A DNA stretch of 54,901 bases, taken from positions 1-54,901 of the forward strand of contig JAKQEP010000077.1 in assembly GCA_029556475.1 (NCBI GenBank), given 5' to 3'. Positions 1-8,531 of this stretch are shown one piece after another. The notes beneath the pieces were generated by a model, which worked only from the letters and a program-made list of their open reading frames with translations, had not been told where the DNA came from and ran no database searches. The position numbers and the translations under genes were made by a program. This DNA is from Candidatus Atribacteria bacterium (GTDB taxonomy: Bacteria; Atribacterota; Phoenicimicrobiia; Phoenicimicrobiales; Stramentimicrobiaceae). Numbering within the stretch: the first letter of the stretch is position 1; each line of letters starts with the position of its first letter.

Positions 1-75
1 AGAGAAGGCCACTGTTATTGTTTCTTTGAAATGGCAGGTTATTTGATTATGAGGTTTGCAGGTAAAAATCATAAA

Positions 76-125
76 AGGTGACATTATCTGGCGATAATTA
101 ACTCCCCTTTTAGGTGACATTTTCT
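76..125. repeat. Pair of 14-nt direct repeats (possible IS end remnant)
   Basis: Two near-identical 14-mers, at 76-89 and 112-125, share AGGTGACATT and end in TCT; they differ at one base and repeat with a period of 36 nt. Short repeated tips of this kind are seen at the ends of some insertion sequences, IS21-like ones among them. No transposase reading frame is present here, and a short open frame that ends at about position 81 cannot be assigned. The link to a mobile element is inference only. Confidence 0.25.
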
Positions 126-161
126 AAAGTTATTGACAATAATTTAATAAATATTAAAAAT

Positions 162-1151
162 TTATCTATTTCTCAACATTCCTGTTTCTTTAAACCATTG
201 AAGAGAATCACTAATAGATTTATAAATTGACCTGGGGTTATAGCCAAGGTTTTCTTTTGCCTTCTGGTTAGAAAAGACAGAATTACTTAGTAAAACATCT
301 ATGGAATACGGAGTGAACAGGGGTTTAGTTTTAAACATCCTGCAATAATAGGCATTAAAAAATCCAAACATTTTAGCTATCTGATAAGGTATCTTAATAG
401 AAGGAGCTTTAATTCCACTTATTTCTTCTAAATATTTCAAAATATCTACCACGCTAATTTGTTGTCCGGATAAGATATAACATTCTCCTTTTTTCCCTTT
501 TCCGTTAGCCAGGATAATTCCTTCGGCTACATCTCTTACATCAACAAAATCATAAGCTCCCTCAATATATGCCTTTAATTTTCTGTTGGTATAACTAACT
601 ATTAAATTGCCCATTTCTGACAATCTATAGTCATAAGGCCCTATGATTCCCGAAGGGCATACAATAACGGCATCCAATCCGTTTTCTACCCCTTTTAAAA
701 CCTCTAAACTTCCCAGAGCTTTTGTTCTGGAGTAATCTCCCAATACATTTTCTGGATCAAAGGATCTTTCTTCGGTTATTACCACACCCTTTTCAGGGTC
801 TGAAAGAGCATGTATTGAACTGATATGTACTAATCTTTTTACCTTTTCTTCCATACAGATATTAACAACATTCCTGGTCCCTAAAACATTTACCTGAAAT
901 AATTGTTTTTGTTGACCCGGAATAATAGAGATTATACCGGCACAATGGAATACCGTATCAGCTCCCCGGAAGGCTTTTCTCAAAGAATCAGGGTCAAGAA
1001 CATTCCCTTCTACTTTTTCTATCTCTAATCCCTGTAGAGAGATGATATCCTCTCCTGGCAAAATCAATGCCCTTATCTTTTCTCCGCTCCTAAGTAATTC
1101 TCGAATCAATACATTTCCTAAATGTCCGGCTGCACCAGTTACTACAATCAT
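162..1151 (-). CDS. NAD(P)-dependent epimerase/dehydratase (extended SDR)
   Basis: This 329-residue protein belongs to the extended short-chain dehydrogenase/reductase family. The N-terminus carries the Rossmann motif GAAGHLG (residues 6-12), and the catalytic YxxxK is Y140/K144 in YSRTKAL, with the SSIH strand around residue 111 supplying the serine. The length is normal. The pattern resembles dihydroflavonol-reductase, 3-beta-hydroxysteroid-dehydrogenase and nucleotide-sugar epimerase relatives, so the substrate cannot be named. It is the last gene of a three-gene minus-strand operon behind a TetR regulator and a TPR protein, 45 nt below the latter. Start is ATG with an AAGGGG-like site upstream. 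Family assignment is secure; substrate is unknown. Confidence 0.85.
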   Translation of the reverse strand: MIVVTGAAGHLGNVLIRELLRSGEKIRALILPGEDIISLQGLEIEKVEGNVLDPDSLRKAFRGADTVFHCAGIISIIPGQQKQLFQVNVLGTRNVVNICMEEKVKRLVHISSIHALSDPEKGVVITEERSFDPENVLGDYSRTKALGSLEVLKGVENGLDAVIVCPSGIIGPYDYRLSEMGNLIVSYTNRKLKAYIEGAYDFVDVRDVAEGIILANGKGKKGECYILSGQQISVVDILKYLEEISGIKAPSIKIPYQIAKMFGFFNAYYCRMFKTKPLFTPYSIDVLLSNSVFSNQKAKENLGYNPRSIYKSISDSLQWFKETGMLRNR

Positions 1152-1196
1152 TGCTTTTTATATACCCCTTGTTATAAATGATTAAATTAAGATATT

Positions 1197-2015
1197 TCAT
1201 TTATTGTTCATATATTTTCTTTCAATCCTGGCTATCATAGAATCTATATCCTCTTTGTTAGAAAATAAATCCAAAATTGAAATACAATCTGATATTTTTT
1301 CTGGATTAAACTCAGAATTAACCCAGGCAGTTTCAATCCAAAGATATAGTGAGAATAAATCAATTTGAGTATTTTTATTAATATCAATCATATCTTTTAA
1401 AACTGCTTCGCTCTTTTTAAGATCACCTCCTGCGATAAAAGGCGCATCACGATAATACATGGCCAAAGAAAAATAAGCTTTCTCATTGCCAGGGTCCAAT
1501 TTAATAGCCTTGTTAATCATGTTTTTTATTGGTGGCCCAAATTTAGTTTTATAAAGCAGGTCACCATAAATAATCAACTGACCTTCTACATCAGCTAACA
1601 GGCGATAGCCTTCACTAAAGTCCTTCAATTTTAAAGCCGTCGAGATTGACTCTTTGCTGGAAGAGAAATATATTTTTGCTTTTTCATGACTATTTCTATC
1701 TTTTTCTATTACTCCCATTAGATATAAAACTTCAGCAAGCCAATAATATTTTGTTGGTTGCTCCTCTGTCTCTGTAAACAAAGAAATACTTTCTTCTAAA
1801 ATTTGTAGTGAAACATCATGTTGAGCAGCAGACTCCAGAAATAATTCCTGGGCTTGAAAGTATGAATCTTCACCTTTTCTAAGGTTGGTCTCATCTGATT
1901 GTGTAAAGCTAATACTGCTCTTTATGCCCAACAAAAAGAATAATAAGGCCACAAAACTATATGTAATTATCTTTCTAACTGGTAAAATATAACTTTTGCA
2001 AAGTATCCTGCCCAC
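1197..2015 (-). CDS. Exported TPR-like repeat protein
   Basis: A 272-residue protein with a basic N-terminus followed by one hydrophobic segment (about residues 15-35), so it is probably secreted or membrane-anchored in the periplasm. The rest is helical with TPR-like character; the stretch around residues 180-205 (AYFSLAMYYRDAPFIAGGD) matches a motif common in bacterial TPR proteins. Such repeats mediate protein contacts, and no enzymatic residues are visible. The start is a GTG preceded by AAGGAG nine bases upstream. It lies between a TetR gene and an epimerase gene, and a second copy of the putative TetR operator sits just upstream at 2042-2065. Function unknown. Confidence 0.6.
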   Translation of the reverse strand: MGRILCKSYILPVRKIITYSFVALLFFLLGIKSSISFTQSDETNLRKGEDSYFQAQELFLESAAQHDVSLQILEESISLFTETEEQPTKYYWLAEVLYLMGVIEKDRNSHEKAKIYFSSSKESISTALKLKDFSEGYRLLADVEGQLIIYGDLLYKTKFGPPIKNMINKAIKLDPGNEKAYFSLAMYYRDAPFIAGGDLKKSEAVLKDMIDINKNTQIDLFSLYLWIETAWVNSEFNPEKISDCISILDLFSNKEDIDSMIARIERKYMNNK

Positions 2016-2041
2016 CGAATTCTCCTTTTAAATCATAAATA

Positions 2042-2065
2042 TATAATAAACGATTGTTCATTATT
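2042..2065. promoter_or_regulatory. Second copy of the TetR-type palindromic operator
   Basis: The sequence has arms ATAATAAAC and GTTCATTATT around a 4-nt centre (GATT). It copies the layout of the palindrome at 2683-2706 (same arms, same 4-nt spacing) and lies in the gap between the TetR gene and the TPR gene. The duplication suggests the regulator also controls an internal promoter for the two downstream genes. Binding is inferred. Confidence 0.5.
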
Positions 2066-2079
2066 TAATTAAAAAAAAA

Positions 2080-2682
2080 TTATCTTAATTCATCCAGAAA
2101 ATATTTAAAATAGATATGAATGTATTTTACAAATAGTTCTCGAGTTTTTTCTTTATCTTCGTATCTGCCTAAAACTAATGAAATACCTTCCATGAAGCTG
2201 ATAGAGAAGGCTTCAGCCAAAAAATCATCAACTGGTTTGACATCATTTTCCATTTTGGGGAATATCTCTTTTTTTAAACGGTCTGTAATCAAATGAACAA
2301 TTTCTTCCTTGGCATTCTCCATATGGGAACCTTTGCTCCCATTTAACAGGATAAGTAATTCTGCACGATGTCTACCATAAATTTTAATCAAGGCCTCTTG
2401 AAATGCCTTTATAAAATTTTGTTTTTGCCCTTTTTTGTGAAACTCATTTTCTTTTATATAGTCAAAATCACTTACGAAACGATAAATCTCCTGAAAGGCA
2501 GGTTGGATTATGACATCGAACAGGTCATCTTTATTTTTAAAATAGCGGTAGAGATTCCCAACAGTTAAATCTGCCCTGGAAGCAATGCGACGCATAGTAG
2601 CCTTCTGATAGCCATATTTTTCAAACACAGCTAAAGCCACTTCTTTTATTCTTTCTTTTACCTCTTCCTTTAAAATCTGCAC
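2080..2682 (-). CDS. TetR/AcrR family transcriptional regulator
   Basis: A 200-residue TetR-family repressor. The N-terminal helix-turn-helix is clear (TMRRIASRADLTVGNLYRYF, about residues 29-48, followed by KNKDDLFD), and the rest is the variable helical ligand-binding domain. The start is GTG, chosen because GGGGG sits nine bases upstream. A palindrome covers this ribosome-binding site and touches the -10 box of a near-perfect promoter, which is the expected arrangement for autorepression. The ligand is unknown. It heads the operon containing the TPR protein and the epimerase. Confidence 0.9.
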   Translation of the reverse strand: MQILKEEVKERIKEVALAVFEKYGYQKATMRRIASRADLTVGNLYRYFKNKDDLFDVIIQPAFQEIYRFVSDFDYIKENEFHKKGQKQNFIKAFQEALIKIYGRHRAELLILLNGSKGSHMENAKEEIVHLITDRLKKEIFPKMENDVKPVDDFLAEAFSISFMEGISLVLGRYEDKEKTRELFVKYIHIYFKYFLDELR

Positions 2683-2706
2683 AATAATAAACCCCCGTTC
2701 ATTATT
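2683..2706. promoter_or_regulatory. TetR autoregulatory operator candidate
   Basis: Palindrome with arms AATAATAAAC and GTTCATTATT around CCCC; nine of ten arm positions pair. It lies directly upstream of the tetR start, overlapping the ribosome-binding site and touching the -10 box. The same arms with the same 4-nt spacer recur at 2042-2065, and a shorter version occurs at 12101-12116 before the second tetR gene. Confidence 0.6.
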
Positions 2707-2731
2707 ATATTTGAAAAAATGTACTTGTCAA
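2704..2731 (-). promoter_or_regulatory. Sigma-70 type promoter of the tetR operon
   Basis: Read on the minus strand, a perfect TTGACA (2726-2731) is followed after 16 nt by a perfect TATAAT (2704-2709). Transcription would start a few bases before the tetR operator and run into tetR, giving a very short leader. Confidence 0.7.
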
Positions 2732-2917
2732 GAGAATATTTAAAAAAATCCTGTTTTTTGGAAATAATAAGTAATAGTTATATTTGAAATATCAGAGAAT
2801 AAATTATAAAATAAATATGTAAGTCAAAAAAATCAATTGCCCAATAACAATATTCCAAATGTAGAAATGGTCTGTCTGATGTCTAATAATTATAAAAAAA
2901 TTTTGAGGAGGAAAAAA

Positions 2918-3361
2918 ATGATTAACAAAAAGAAACCTTATGTTTTTTGCACTTTTCTACTTTTACTTCTTATGCTCGGCTCTCTGTCTGTTCAAGCAAT
3001 CGAGTTAGTTCAGGGTTCTCAATATTTAAATATGATATCCTTGTGTAAAGATGTTGAGGAAAAAGAACCGGTATTTGAAACAAAATTTTTTTCTATCAAT
3101 GATGAAAAGGCAGTTTGCTGGATTCGCTTTAATTACTCTTCTTCAGAAATATTTGAGATAACCTGGGAATGGGAAGACCCTTCTGGTAATATTTATCATA
3201 ATGGCAAACTGGAGATGGAGCCGGGTAATTACCAGAATTACCGTACCTGGTATGAGATTGGTATTAAGGATCATTATGCCAAAAATCTTCCCGGTAATTG
3301 GAGAGTAAGGGTATATCTAGGCGACTTTGTAGTAGCAATTAAAGATTTTACTATCTACTAA
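2918..3361 (+). CDS. Small secreted protein of unknown function
   Basis: A 147-residue protein beginning at the ATG preceded by GAGGAGG. An upstream in-frame start at 2837 would add 27 residues but has no ribosome-binding site. The N-terminus is a classical Sec signal peptide: MINKKK, then a leucine-rich core (FLLLLLMLGS), then the cleavage-like site VQA. The mature part of about 120 residues is rich in Trp and Tyr and in alternating hydrophobic residues (WEWEDPSG, WRVRVYLGDFVVAIKDF). This suggests a beta-sandwich domain like those in periplasmic binding or Ig-like modules. It stands alone between divergent neighbours. I do not recognise a specific family. Confidence 0.6.
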   Translation: MINKKKPYVFCTFLLLLLMLGSLSVQAIELVQGSQYLNMISLCKDVEEKEPVFETKFFSINDEKAVCWIRFNYSSSEIFEITWEWEDPSGNIYHNGKLEMEPGNYQNYRTWYEIGIKDHYAKNLPGNWRVRVYLGDFVVAIKDFTIY

Positions 3362-3563
3362 AAACTTAACAATTGCCTGTACCATAAACCTTTTATCTTC
3401 TTTTTAGGATAAAAAATAAAATTGATTTGCAGTAAGTTATCCAATTTATTTATAAGCGAGTGTTATAAAAAAATGGTATTTTAGCAGACAAAGCTAACAG
3501 AGTGCTGTCCTATTCGTTCCAAACGAAAATTCTGAACCGGTTTTCTACTTATTCCCGGATGAT

Positions 3564-4970
3564 TTAATCGTATTTATGAAAGGGATCAAGTGCCTCAGGA
3601 GCAACTATATTATTTGCTCTAACCCATTCCTGGTGTTCATTGCTGATTTGGCCTCTAATGGTGTAAAAAAGACTGAGTGCCAGTAAAAGTATGAGTATAT
3701 TGGAAAATGGTTGAGCATAAATGAACCCAGAGAATCCAAAGTATTTATCCAGAATAAGTATTGTTGGTATATAGATTAAATCACGCGCTAAAGCTAAAAT
3801 CAAAGCCGGTTTTCCCTTGCCCAGGGCCTGAAAAGTTACCCTTATTAAAAACTGAATGCCGGCAAAGGGCAGGGCAATGATCATAACTCTCATAATCTGA
3901 ATACCATAGGCGATTACCTGTTCATTGTTAATAAATGCCTGAATCATCTTTCCGGCAAAGAGATAGAAGAATAGCACAAAGAACACTGATATCCCGGTAG
4001 CCAGAACAATAGCAGTTTTAATAATCTTATTCATACGGTCAATTTTTCTGGCACCATAACTATATCCAATTAAAGGTTGAGTACCTTCTGATAATCCAAT
4101 TAAAGTCATTATACACATGGAAAAAATGCGATTGTTAATGCCAAAAGCAGCAACAATCAGGTCATTATAAGTTGCAGCCATATAATTTCCCATTGTCTGG
4201 GATATACTAATGGTTAATTGGTGTATTGAGGCCGGAATACCGACTCTAAAAATTTCAGACAGGATATCTATTCTAAAAGATAAATATTTCCAGTGAATAG
4301 AGACCATACTCCTCTTTTTCAGGTAGAAAATAAAATAGTAGAATAAGGCAATTGCCTGTCCTATTAGAGTGGCAATTGCCGCCCCTTTTACCCCATAGCC
4401 TAATATCAGTATAAAAATAGGATCTAAAATTATGTTTATTCCAGTTCCTATAAACATCCCATACATAGATACCTTAGCTGCTCCTTCTGACCTGAGAAGC
4501 TGGGTGACCAGAAAATTTAGCATCATAATAATACTTCCTGCAAAAATTATTGACAGATAATCATTGGCATATCTATGTGTTTCCGTGGTAACCCCTATCA
4601 GATGTAAAATAGGGGAAATGAAAATAAGGCTTGCAATTGTTACTACAGTAGCCGCTATGAGGCAGGCATAGAAAGCTGTAGAGCTGGCTTTCTTAGCCAT
4701 TAAATAATCTTTTTTACCCAATAATCGGGAAATATATGATGCTGCTCCAAATCCGAATACCCCGCTGAAGGCAATTAGAATCATAAATATGGGATAGGCA
4801 ACAGATACTGCGGCAACCTGAAAAGGGTCATTTAACTTTCCTACAAAGAAGGTGTCGGTAAGATTGTAAAATACCTGAACTTGCATAGCCAGTATTGTAG
4901 GCACAGATAGACTCAAAATTGCCCGTAAAGGAGTTTCATCTCTTAGTATTTTAATTCTTTTTTCATCCAT
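3564..4970 (-). CDS. MATE family multidrug efflux transporter
   Basis: A 468-residue membrane protein with about twelve hydrophobic segments in two homologous halves, the normal size for MATE transporters, which export cationic drugs or metabolites in exchange for Na+ or H+. Family traits include the early stretch LSVPTILAMQVQVFYNLTDT (residues 17-36) and GLSEGTQPLIGYSYGA in the second half. It lies 119 nt downstream of a MarR-type regulator on the same strand, a usual pairing in which MarR represses the pump. The cargo cannot be read from sequence. Confidence 0.88.
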   Translation of the reverse strand: MDEKRIKILRDETPLRAILSLSVPTILAMQVQVFYNLTDTFFVGKLNDPFQVAAVSVAYPIFMILIAFSGVFGFGAASYISRLLGKKDYLMAKKASSTAFYACLIAATVVTIASLIFISPILHLIGVTTETHRYANDYLSIIFAGSIIMMLNFLVTQLLRSEGAAKVSMYGMFIGTGINIILDPIFILILGYGVKGAAIATLIGQAIALFYYFIFYLKKRSMVSIHWKYLSFRIDILSEIFRVGIPASIHQLTISISQTMGNYMAATYNDLIVAAFGINNRIFSMCIMTLIGLSEGTQPLIGYSYGARKIDRMNKIIKTAIVLATGISVFFVLFFYLFAGKMIQAFINNEQVIAYGIQIMRVMIIALPFAGIQFLIRVTFQALGKGKPALILALARDLIYIPTILILDKYFGFSGFIYAQPFSNILILLLALSLFYTIRGQISNEHQEWVRANNIVAPEALDPFHKYD

Positions 4971-5089
4971 TTCTTCAATTCCTCAAATCTGAATCAAATA
5001 AAATATAATTACAATATTAAAAACATTGGTTGCTTATAGGAAAAGAAAGAGCAAATATAATTTTGGGAATAAATATTATAAAGGAGATA

Positions 5090-5524
5090 TCAATGCCTGA
5101 TTTTTTTCTTAATCCTGAGCAGGAGCTCTTTTAGGGTAAGAATTTCCTTTTGAGAAAAATCCTGCAAGATATATGCTTCTGATTCGGCAATGCGCTGTAA
5201 ACATAATTCCTTTATTTCAATGCCTTGTTCGGTTAGTTTTATAGTTTTGTTTCGAGAATCATGTGGATCGATTTCTTTTCTAATCAGTCCTTTTGATTCC
5301 AGTATTTTTATCAATTTAGTCAGAGAAGAGGGCTTGATTTCCAAAAATTCGTGAATCATTTTTTGATTAATTCTCTGCTCACCGTATTCCCATAAATAGG
5401 CCAGCACCCTGAATTGGGAGATGGTCAAATTATCTTCACTTAATTTTTTATCCAGACGTATCTTCAAATGATGGCCAATTCCCATAATTAGTCTGGGGAT
5501 ACTCTTTTTCTTATTTTTATCCAT
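5090..5524 (-). CDS. MarR family transcriptional regulator
   Basis: A 144-residue winged-helix regulator. The recognition region is IHEFLEIKPSSLTKLIKILE (about residues 57-76), followed by the wing containing KEIDPHDSRNKTIKLTEQG, which is the hallmark DxRxKxxxLT pattern of MarR. It precedes a MATE pump on the same strand and is divergent from the tripartite efflux operon that begins at 6003. An 18-nt palindrome at 5817-5834 in the shared intergenic region is a plausible binding site. The ligand is unknown. Confidence 0.88.
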   Translation of the reverse strand: MDKNKKKSIPRLIMGIGHHLKIRLDKKLSEDNLTISQFRVLAYLWEYGEQRINQKMIHEFLEIKPSSLTKLIKILESKGLIRKEIDPHDSRNKTIKLTEQGIEIKELCLQRIAESEAYILQDFSQKEILTLKELLLRIKKKIRH

Positions 5525-5963
5525 TTAAAAACCTCAAATCACCAATAAGCTTAAAGTTTATGAAATAATTTTGGTTAAGAATATATTAATTAACGATATT
5601 TTTTCTAACGACATTCTTGTATTCTATTTTTAAAAAATTGAACTATAAAAAACATTGTACTTACAATTATTCCTTCAAAAAACTGGCTCAAGTTATTAAC
5701 AAAAATTAGATAATAAACTTTTATTTGAAAAATATCAATCTTCCACAATGAATTAAAACTTAAAAACGTAAAATTATAGACAATGTAAAGCCCACAATTG
5801 TTAAATATTAATTAGATATTTAGCTAGCTAAATACATTATAATAATGAACAATATTTTGTCAATGAAAAGTTGATATTTTATAAAAATTTAAGATTTATT
5901 TTAAGCACATTTTAAAATTTCTATATATAATAACATTGTAAAGGAAATGTATAAATTTTTATA
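5525..5963. other. Divergent intergenic region between marR and the efflux operon
   Basis: A very AT-rich, gene-free stretch of about 440 nt. It holds the perfect palindrome at 5817-5834, a TATAAT at 5838-5843 facing the efflux operon, and a single half-site AATAATGAAC at 5841-5850 resembling the TetR operators elsewhere in the window. Near marR there are two TAACGA elements (about 5592-5612). I see no further gene. Confidence 0.5.
5817..5834. promoter_or_regulatory. Perfect 18-bp palindrome, candidate MarR operator
   Basis: TATTTAGCTAGCTAAATA is a perfect inverted repeat. TTAG/CTAA-type palindromes are typical of MarR-family operators. It ends four bases before a TATAAT (5838-5843), so a bound repressor would cover the -35 region of the efflux operon promoter. 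Which regulator binds is inference from the divergent marR gene. Confidence 0.5.
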
Positions 5964-6002
5964 TTGTTAGCAAACCAATGTGAAGAAGGAGGCTCTATCT
6001 AT

Positions 6003-7070
6003 ATGAAGAATAAAATACTGATAGGCTGCTTTGTTTTCATTCTAATTATTGCTTCCCGGGGCTGCCCGGTTTTGGGTCAGGAGAAAGTTGTATTAGATAT
6101 ATCCAGGATGATTTCACTGACCATTTCCAACAATCTGGATTTTAAAAAAGCTAGCTACCAGTTGAATAATGCAGAATTGGATATCCGTCAACTGGAAGCA
6201 GAAAATCTTTTAACTCAATCAGGGATTCTTAACAAACAGAAGGAAATCAATATTTTACAGCAGCAAAACACTTTCCAGAACCAGAAGAGCCAGCTGATTA
6301 TCCAGGCGGCGGATAATTATTTTCGCTTAGTGCTGGCAGAGTTAGACATTAGACGTAAAGAAAAGAATATTGATTTGGAGAAAGCGGTTCTGGCAGAGGT
6401 AGAAGCCCAGGTAGCTGCTGGTTACAGAATTGAATTAGATTTATTGCAGCAAGGGAATGCCTATTATGATGCCTTATTCTCCTATGAGAAGGCCAGACTG
6501 GATTATCAGCAGCTGTTAATTGAGATAAAAAATGCTCTGGGGTTATCTGGTGAGGCAGAAATATCGGTTGAAGCCGTTAGTTTGCCCCATTTCCCCGATA
6601 TAGATTGCAATGTTTCCTGTGAGAAAGCCCGGGAGAATAGTTTCACTCTAAAAAGTAAAGGGATTGAGGTTGAGTTAGCCCTTTTTAAGCGGGAGAATGC
6701 TAAAATTGAGCAGGCTTCCCAATTGAGTATAGCAAAATTGATTAATAACCTGGAAATAGTTAAATTGGAGCAGATAATATTAGAGCAGGATTTAGATTAT
6801 CAGATACTGACCCAATGGCAGAATCATCAGCAAAGTAAAAATAGTGTATTATTAGCTGAACAGAGTTTAACGCAGATGAAAGAAAATGAATCGATAATAA
6901 AAAGACAGGTGCAGGCGGGTTTACGTAGAGAAGATGAATTGCTTTCTGCTTCCATTGGAGTTCTGGATGCTGAATACCGTTTTATTTCCTCAGTGCGGCA
7001 GTGTTATCAATCTTATCTGGAGTTGCAGAAAATAATGGGTATTTTGGATGAAGGAGCGATGGTAAAATGA
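6003..7070 (+). CDS. TolC-family outer membrane efflux protein (short)
   Basis: A 355-residue exported protein, counted from the ATG preceded by AAGGAGG; an in-frame TTG at 5964 is less likely. A signal peptide (MKNKILIGCFVFILIIA) is followed by long Gln/Glu/Leu-rich heptad helices typical of the TolC/OEP fold, including paired LDIRxxE-like helices. It is shorter than usual TolC proteins (about 420-480) and may lack part of the strand-forming segments. It is the first gene of the efflux operon and overlaps the next gene by 4 nt (ATGA). Its role would be the outer-membrane channel or an accessory of it. Confidence 0.7.
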   Translation: MKNKILIGCFVFILIIASRGCPVLGQEKVVLDISRMISLTISNNLDFKKASYQLNNAELDIRQLEAENLLTQSGILNKQKEINILQQQNTFQNQKSQLIIQAADNYFRLVLAELDIRRKEKNIDLEKAVLAEVEAQVAAGYRIELDLLQQGNAYYDALFSYEKARLDYQQLLIEIKNALGLSGEAEISVEAVSLPHFPDIDCNVSCEKARENSFTLKSKGIEVELALFKRENAKIEQASQLSIAKLINNLEIVKLEQIILEQDLDYQILTQWQNHQQSKNSVLLAEQSLTQMKENESIIKRQVQAGLRREDELLSASIGVLDAEYRFISSVRQCYQSYLELQKIMGILDEGAMVK

Positions 7071-8521
7071 AATCTTTAAATTTGAGAGAAAAAATGTATA
7101 AAATAATCTTCATTCTTTTAACAGGCTTATTTTTGATACTAAATTTTCAAATACTCAAAGCCAAAGAGATTAGCGTGGAAGAGGCCCTGCAATGGGGCGT
7201 TCTCCATAACCTTGATTTACAAAGTATTCGCTATAGTATAGAAGATATCAAACGCAACCTGGAAATAGTGGAGGCGGGAAAGTCATTTCAGATTGATTTG
7301 AGTATTACACCTATCTGGCGTTTTGGAGAAAAGGATAATCCCTATCTGGTAGAAATTGGAGAAAATCGGGTTGCCCCTGATACCAAGCTAAATCTATCGG
7401 CAAAAAAAATGTTAACACCTAATCTAAGTATGTCTGGCGAAGTTTCCTGGCAGTCAGAGAATTCGACAGAACATTTTATAGAAGCAATAGCAGAAGAAGT
7501 AAAAGCAAATATCAAGTTAGAGCAGAAACTCTATCCACGTAGCTGGACTGAACAGGAAAGACAGACTTATTCTCTGGAAAATAATCTTCAGATGAAGTTA
7601 GAAGAATTAAAGTGGAAAGAAATAGAAAAACAGATCGAATTTATCCAGAAATACTTAAATATAATCCGTTTACAGGAGCAACTTGAAATAGCCTCTGAAC
7701 GGTTGAGACTGGCAGAAGAAGCACTGGAGAGGGTAAGAGCTCAGATAAAACTGGGTGAAGGGGGTTTTCAGCAGGAAGCGGAAGCCATCATTTCTCTTGG
7801 TGAGACACAGAATAAACATTGGAGTACAGAACAGGACCTGAATATGGCTAAGAGGCAGTGGTACCTCCTGCTTAACTTGCCTGAAGAGGCAACCGTAGAC
7901 TTTGCAACAGAAGCTCTTTTTATAGATAGCCTTTTTCAGCAAATGGAGAATTTACCTATCTTCAGCCAATCTCGTGATATATTTATAAATCAAGCTCTTC
8001 AGGAGAATTACCAGTTCAAAAATAGTGTAATAGAAAAAGATGAATTGTTAAAGGAGCTGCAATGGACAAAAGATGCCGGTAAACCTGTAGTGAATCTTTC
8101 AGGTGGACATACTTATCCGGATAGTGACTGGTTTGTTATGGTTGATTTCAGAATAAACCTGGCTGATGGTGGTATTCAAGAACTTAAAGTAAAACAGAAA
8201 GAGGAAAATGTAAAACGCAAAGAAGTAAATCTGGTTTATTTAATGGAAATGTTGAGATTAGAGGCCGAACAACTATTAGATAAAGATGAATATAACCAGC
8301 TTATATTACAAACTCTGTCAAAGTCCTTAGAAAAAGAACAGGAAAAAGAGAAGATAATTGAACAGCAATACCATCAAGGGGCTATTAGTCTGGCTCAACG
8401 GGATAATAACCTGATATTATTAAAAGAGAAAGAATTAGGTTTAAAGCAGGCTTCTGACCAGTGGTTAGTTGATCGTCTTAAACTAGCTCATCTTATTGGT
8501 CTTTTACCGAAAGGGGTTTAA
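7067..8521 (+). CDS. TolC-family outer membrane efflux protein
   Basis: A 484-residue protein with an N-terminal signal segment (IIFILLTGLFLILNF) and the repeated long-helix architecture of TolC, starting with the family-typical ISVEEALQWGVLHNLDLQ and with a second repeat in the C-terminal half. Full-length for the family, so it can form the outer-membrane exit duct. Its start codon overlaps the stop of the preceding TolC-like gene, and it is followed at 11 nt by the HlyD-type adaptor. Two TolC paralogues in one pump operon is uncommon; they may form a hetero-oligomer or serve different pumps. Confidence 0.8.
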   Translation: MKSLNLREKMYKIIFILLTGLFLILNFQILKAKEISVEEALQWGVLHNLDLQSIRYSIEDIKRNLEIVEAGKSFQIDLSITPIWRFGEKDNPYLVEIGENRVAPDTKLNLSAKKMLTPNLSMSGEVSWQSENSTEHFIEAIAEEVKANIKLEQKLYPRSWTEQERQTYSLENNLQMKLEELKWKEIEKQIEFIQKYLNIIRLQEQLEIASERLRLAEEALERVRAQIKLGEGGFQQEAEAIISLGETQNKHWSTEQDLNMAKRQWYLLLNLPEEATVDFATEALFIDSLFQQMENLPIFSQSRDIFINQALQENYQFKNSVIEKDELLKELQWTKDAGKPVVNLSGGHTYPDSDWFVMVDFRINLADGGIQELKVKQKEENVKRKEVNLVYLMEMLRLEAEQLLDKDEYNQLILQTLSKSLEKEQEKEKIIEQQYHQGAISLAQRDNNLILLKEKELGLKQASDQWLVDRLKLAHLIGLLPKGV

Positions 8522-8531
8522 GAAATTTAGA

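Noticed and set aside
2368-2568. Plus-strand open frame inside the TetR gene
   Set aside because: It is antisense to a clear TetR frame with helix-turn-helix, has no ribosome-binding site, and its hydrophobic composition comes from the complementary AT-rich strand.
5841-5850. TetR operator before the efflux operon
   Set aside because: Only one half-site (AATAATGAAC) is present and the second arm does not match, so it is mentioned as a half-site and not called as an operator.
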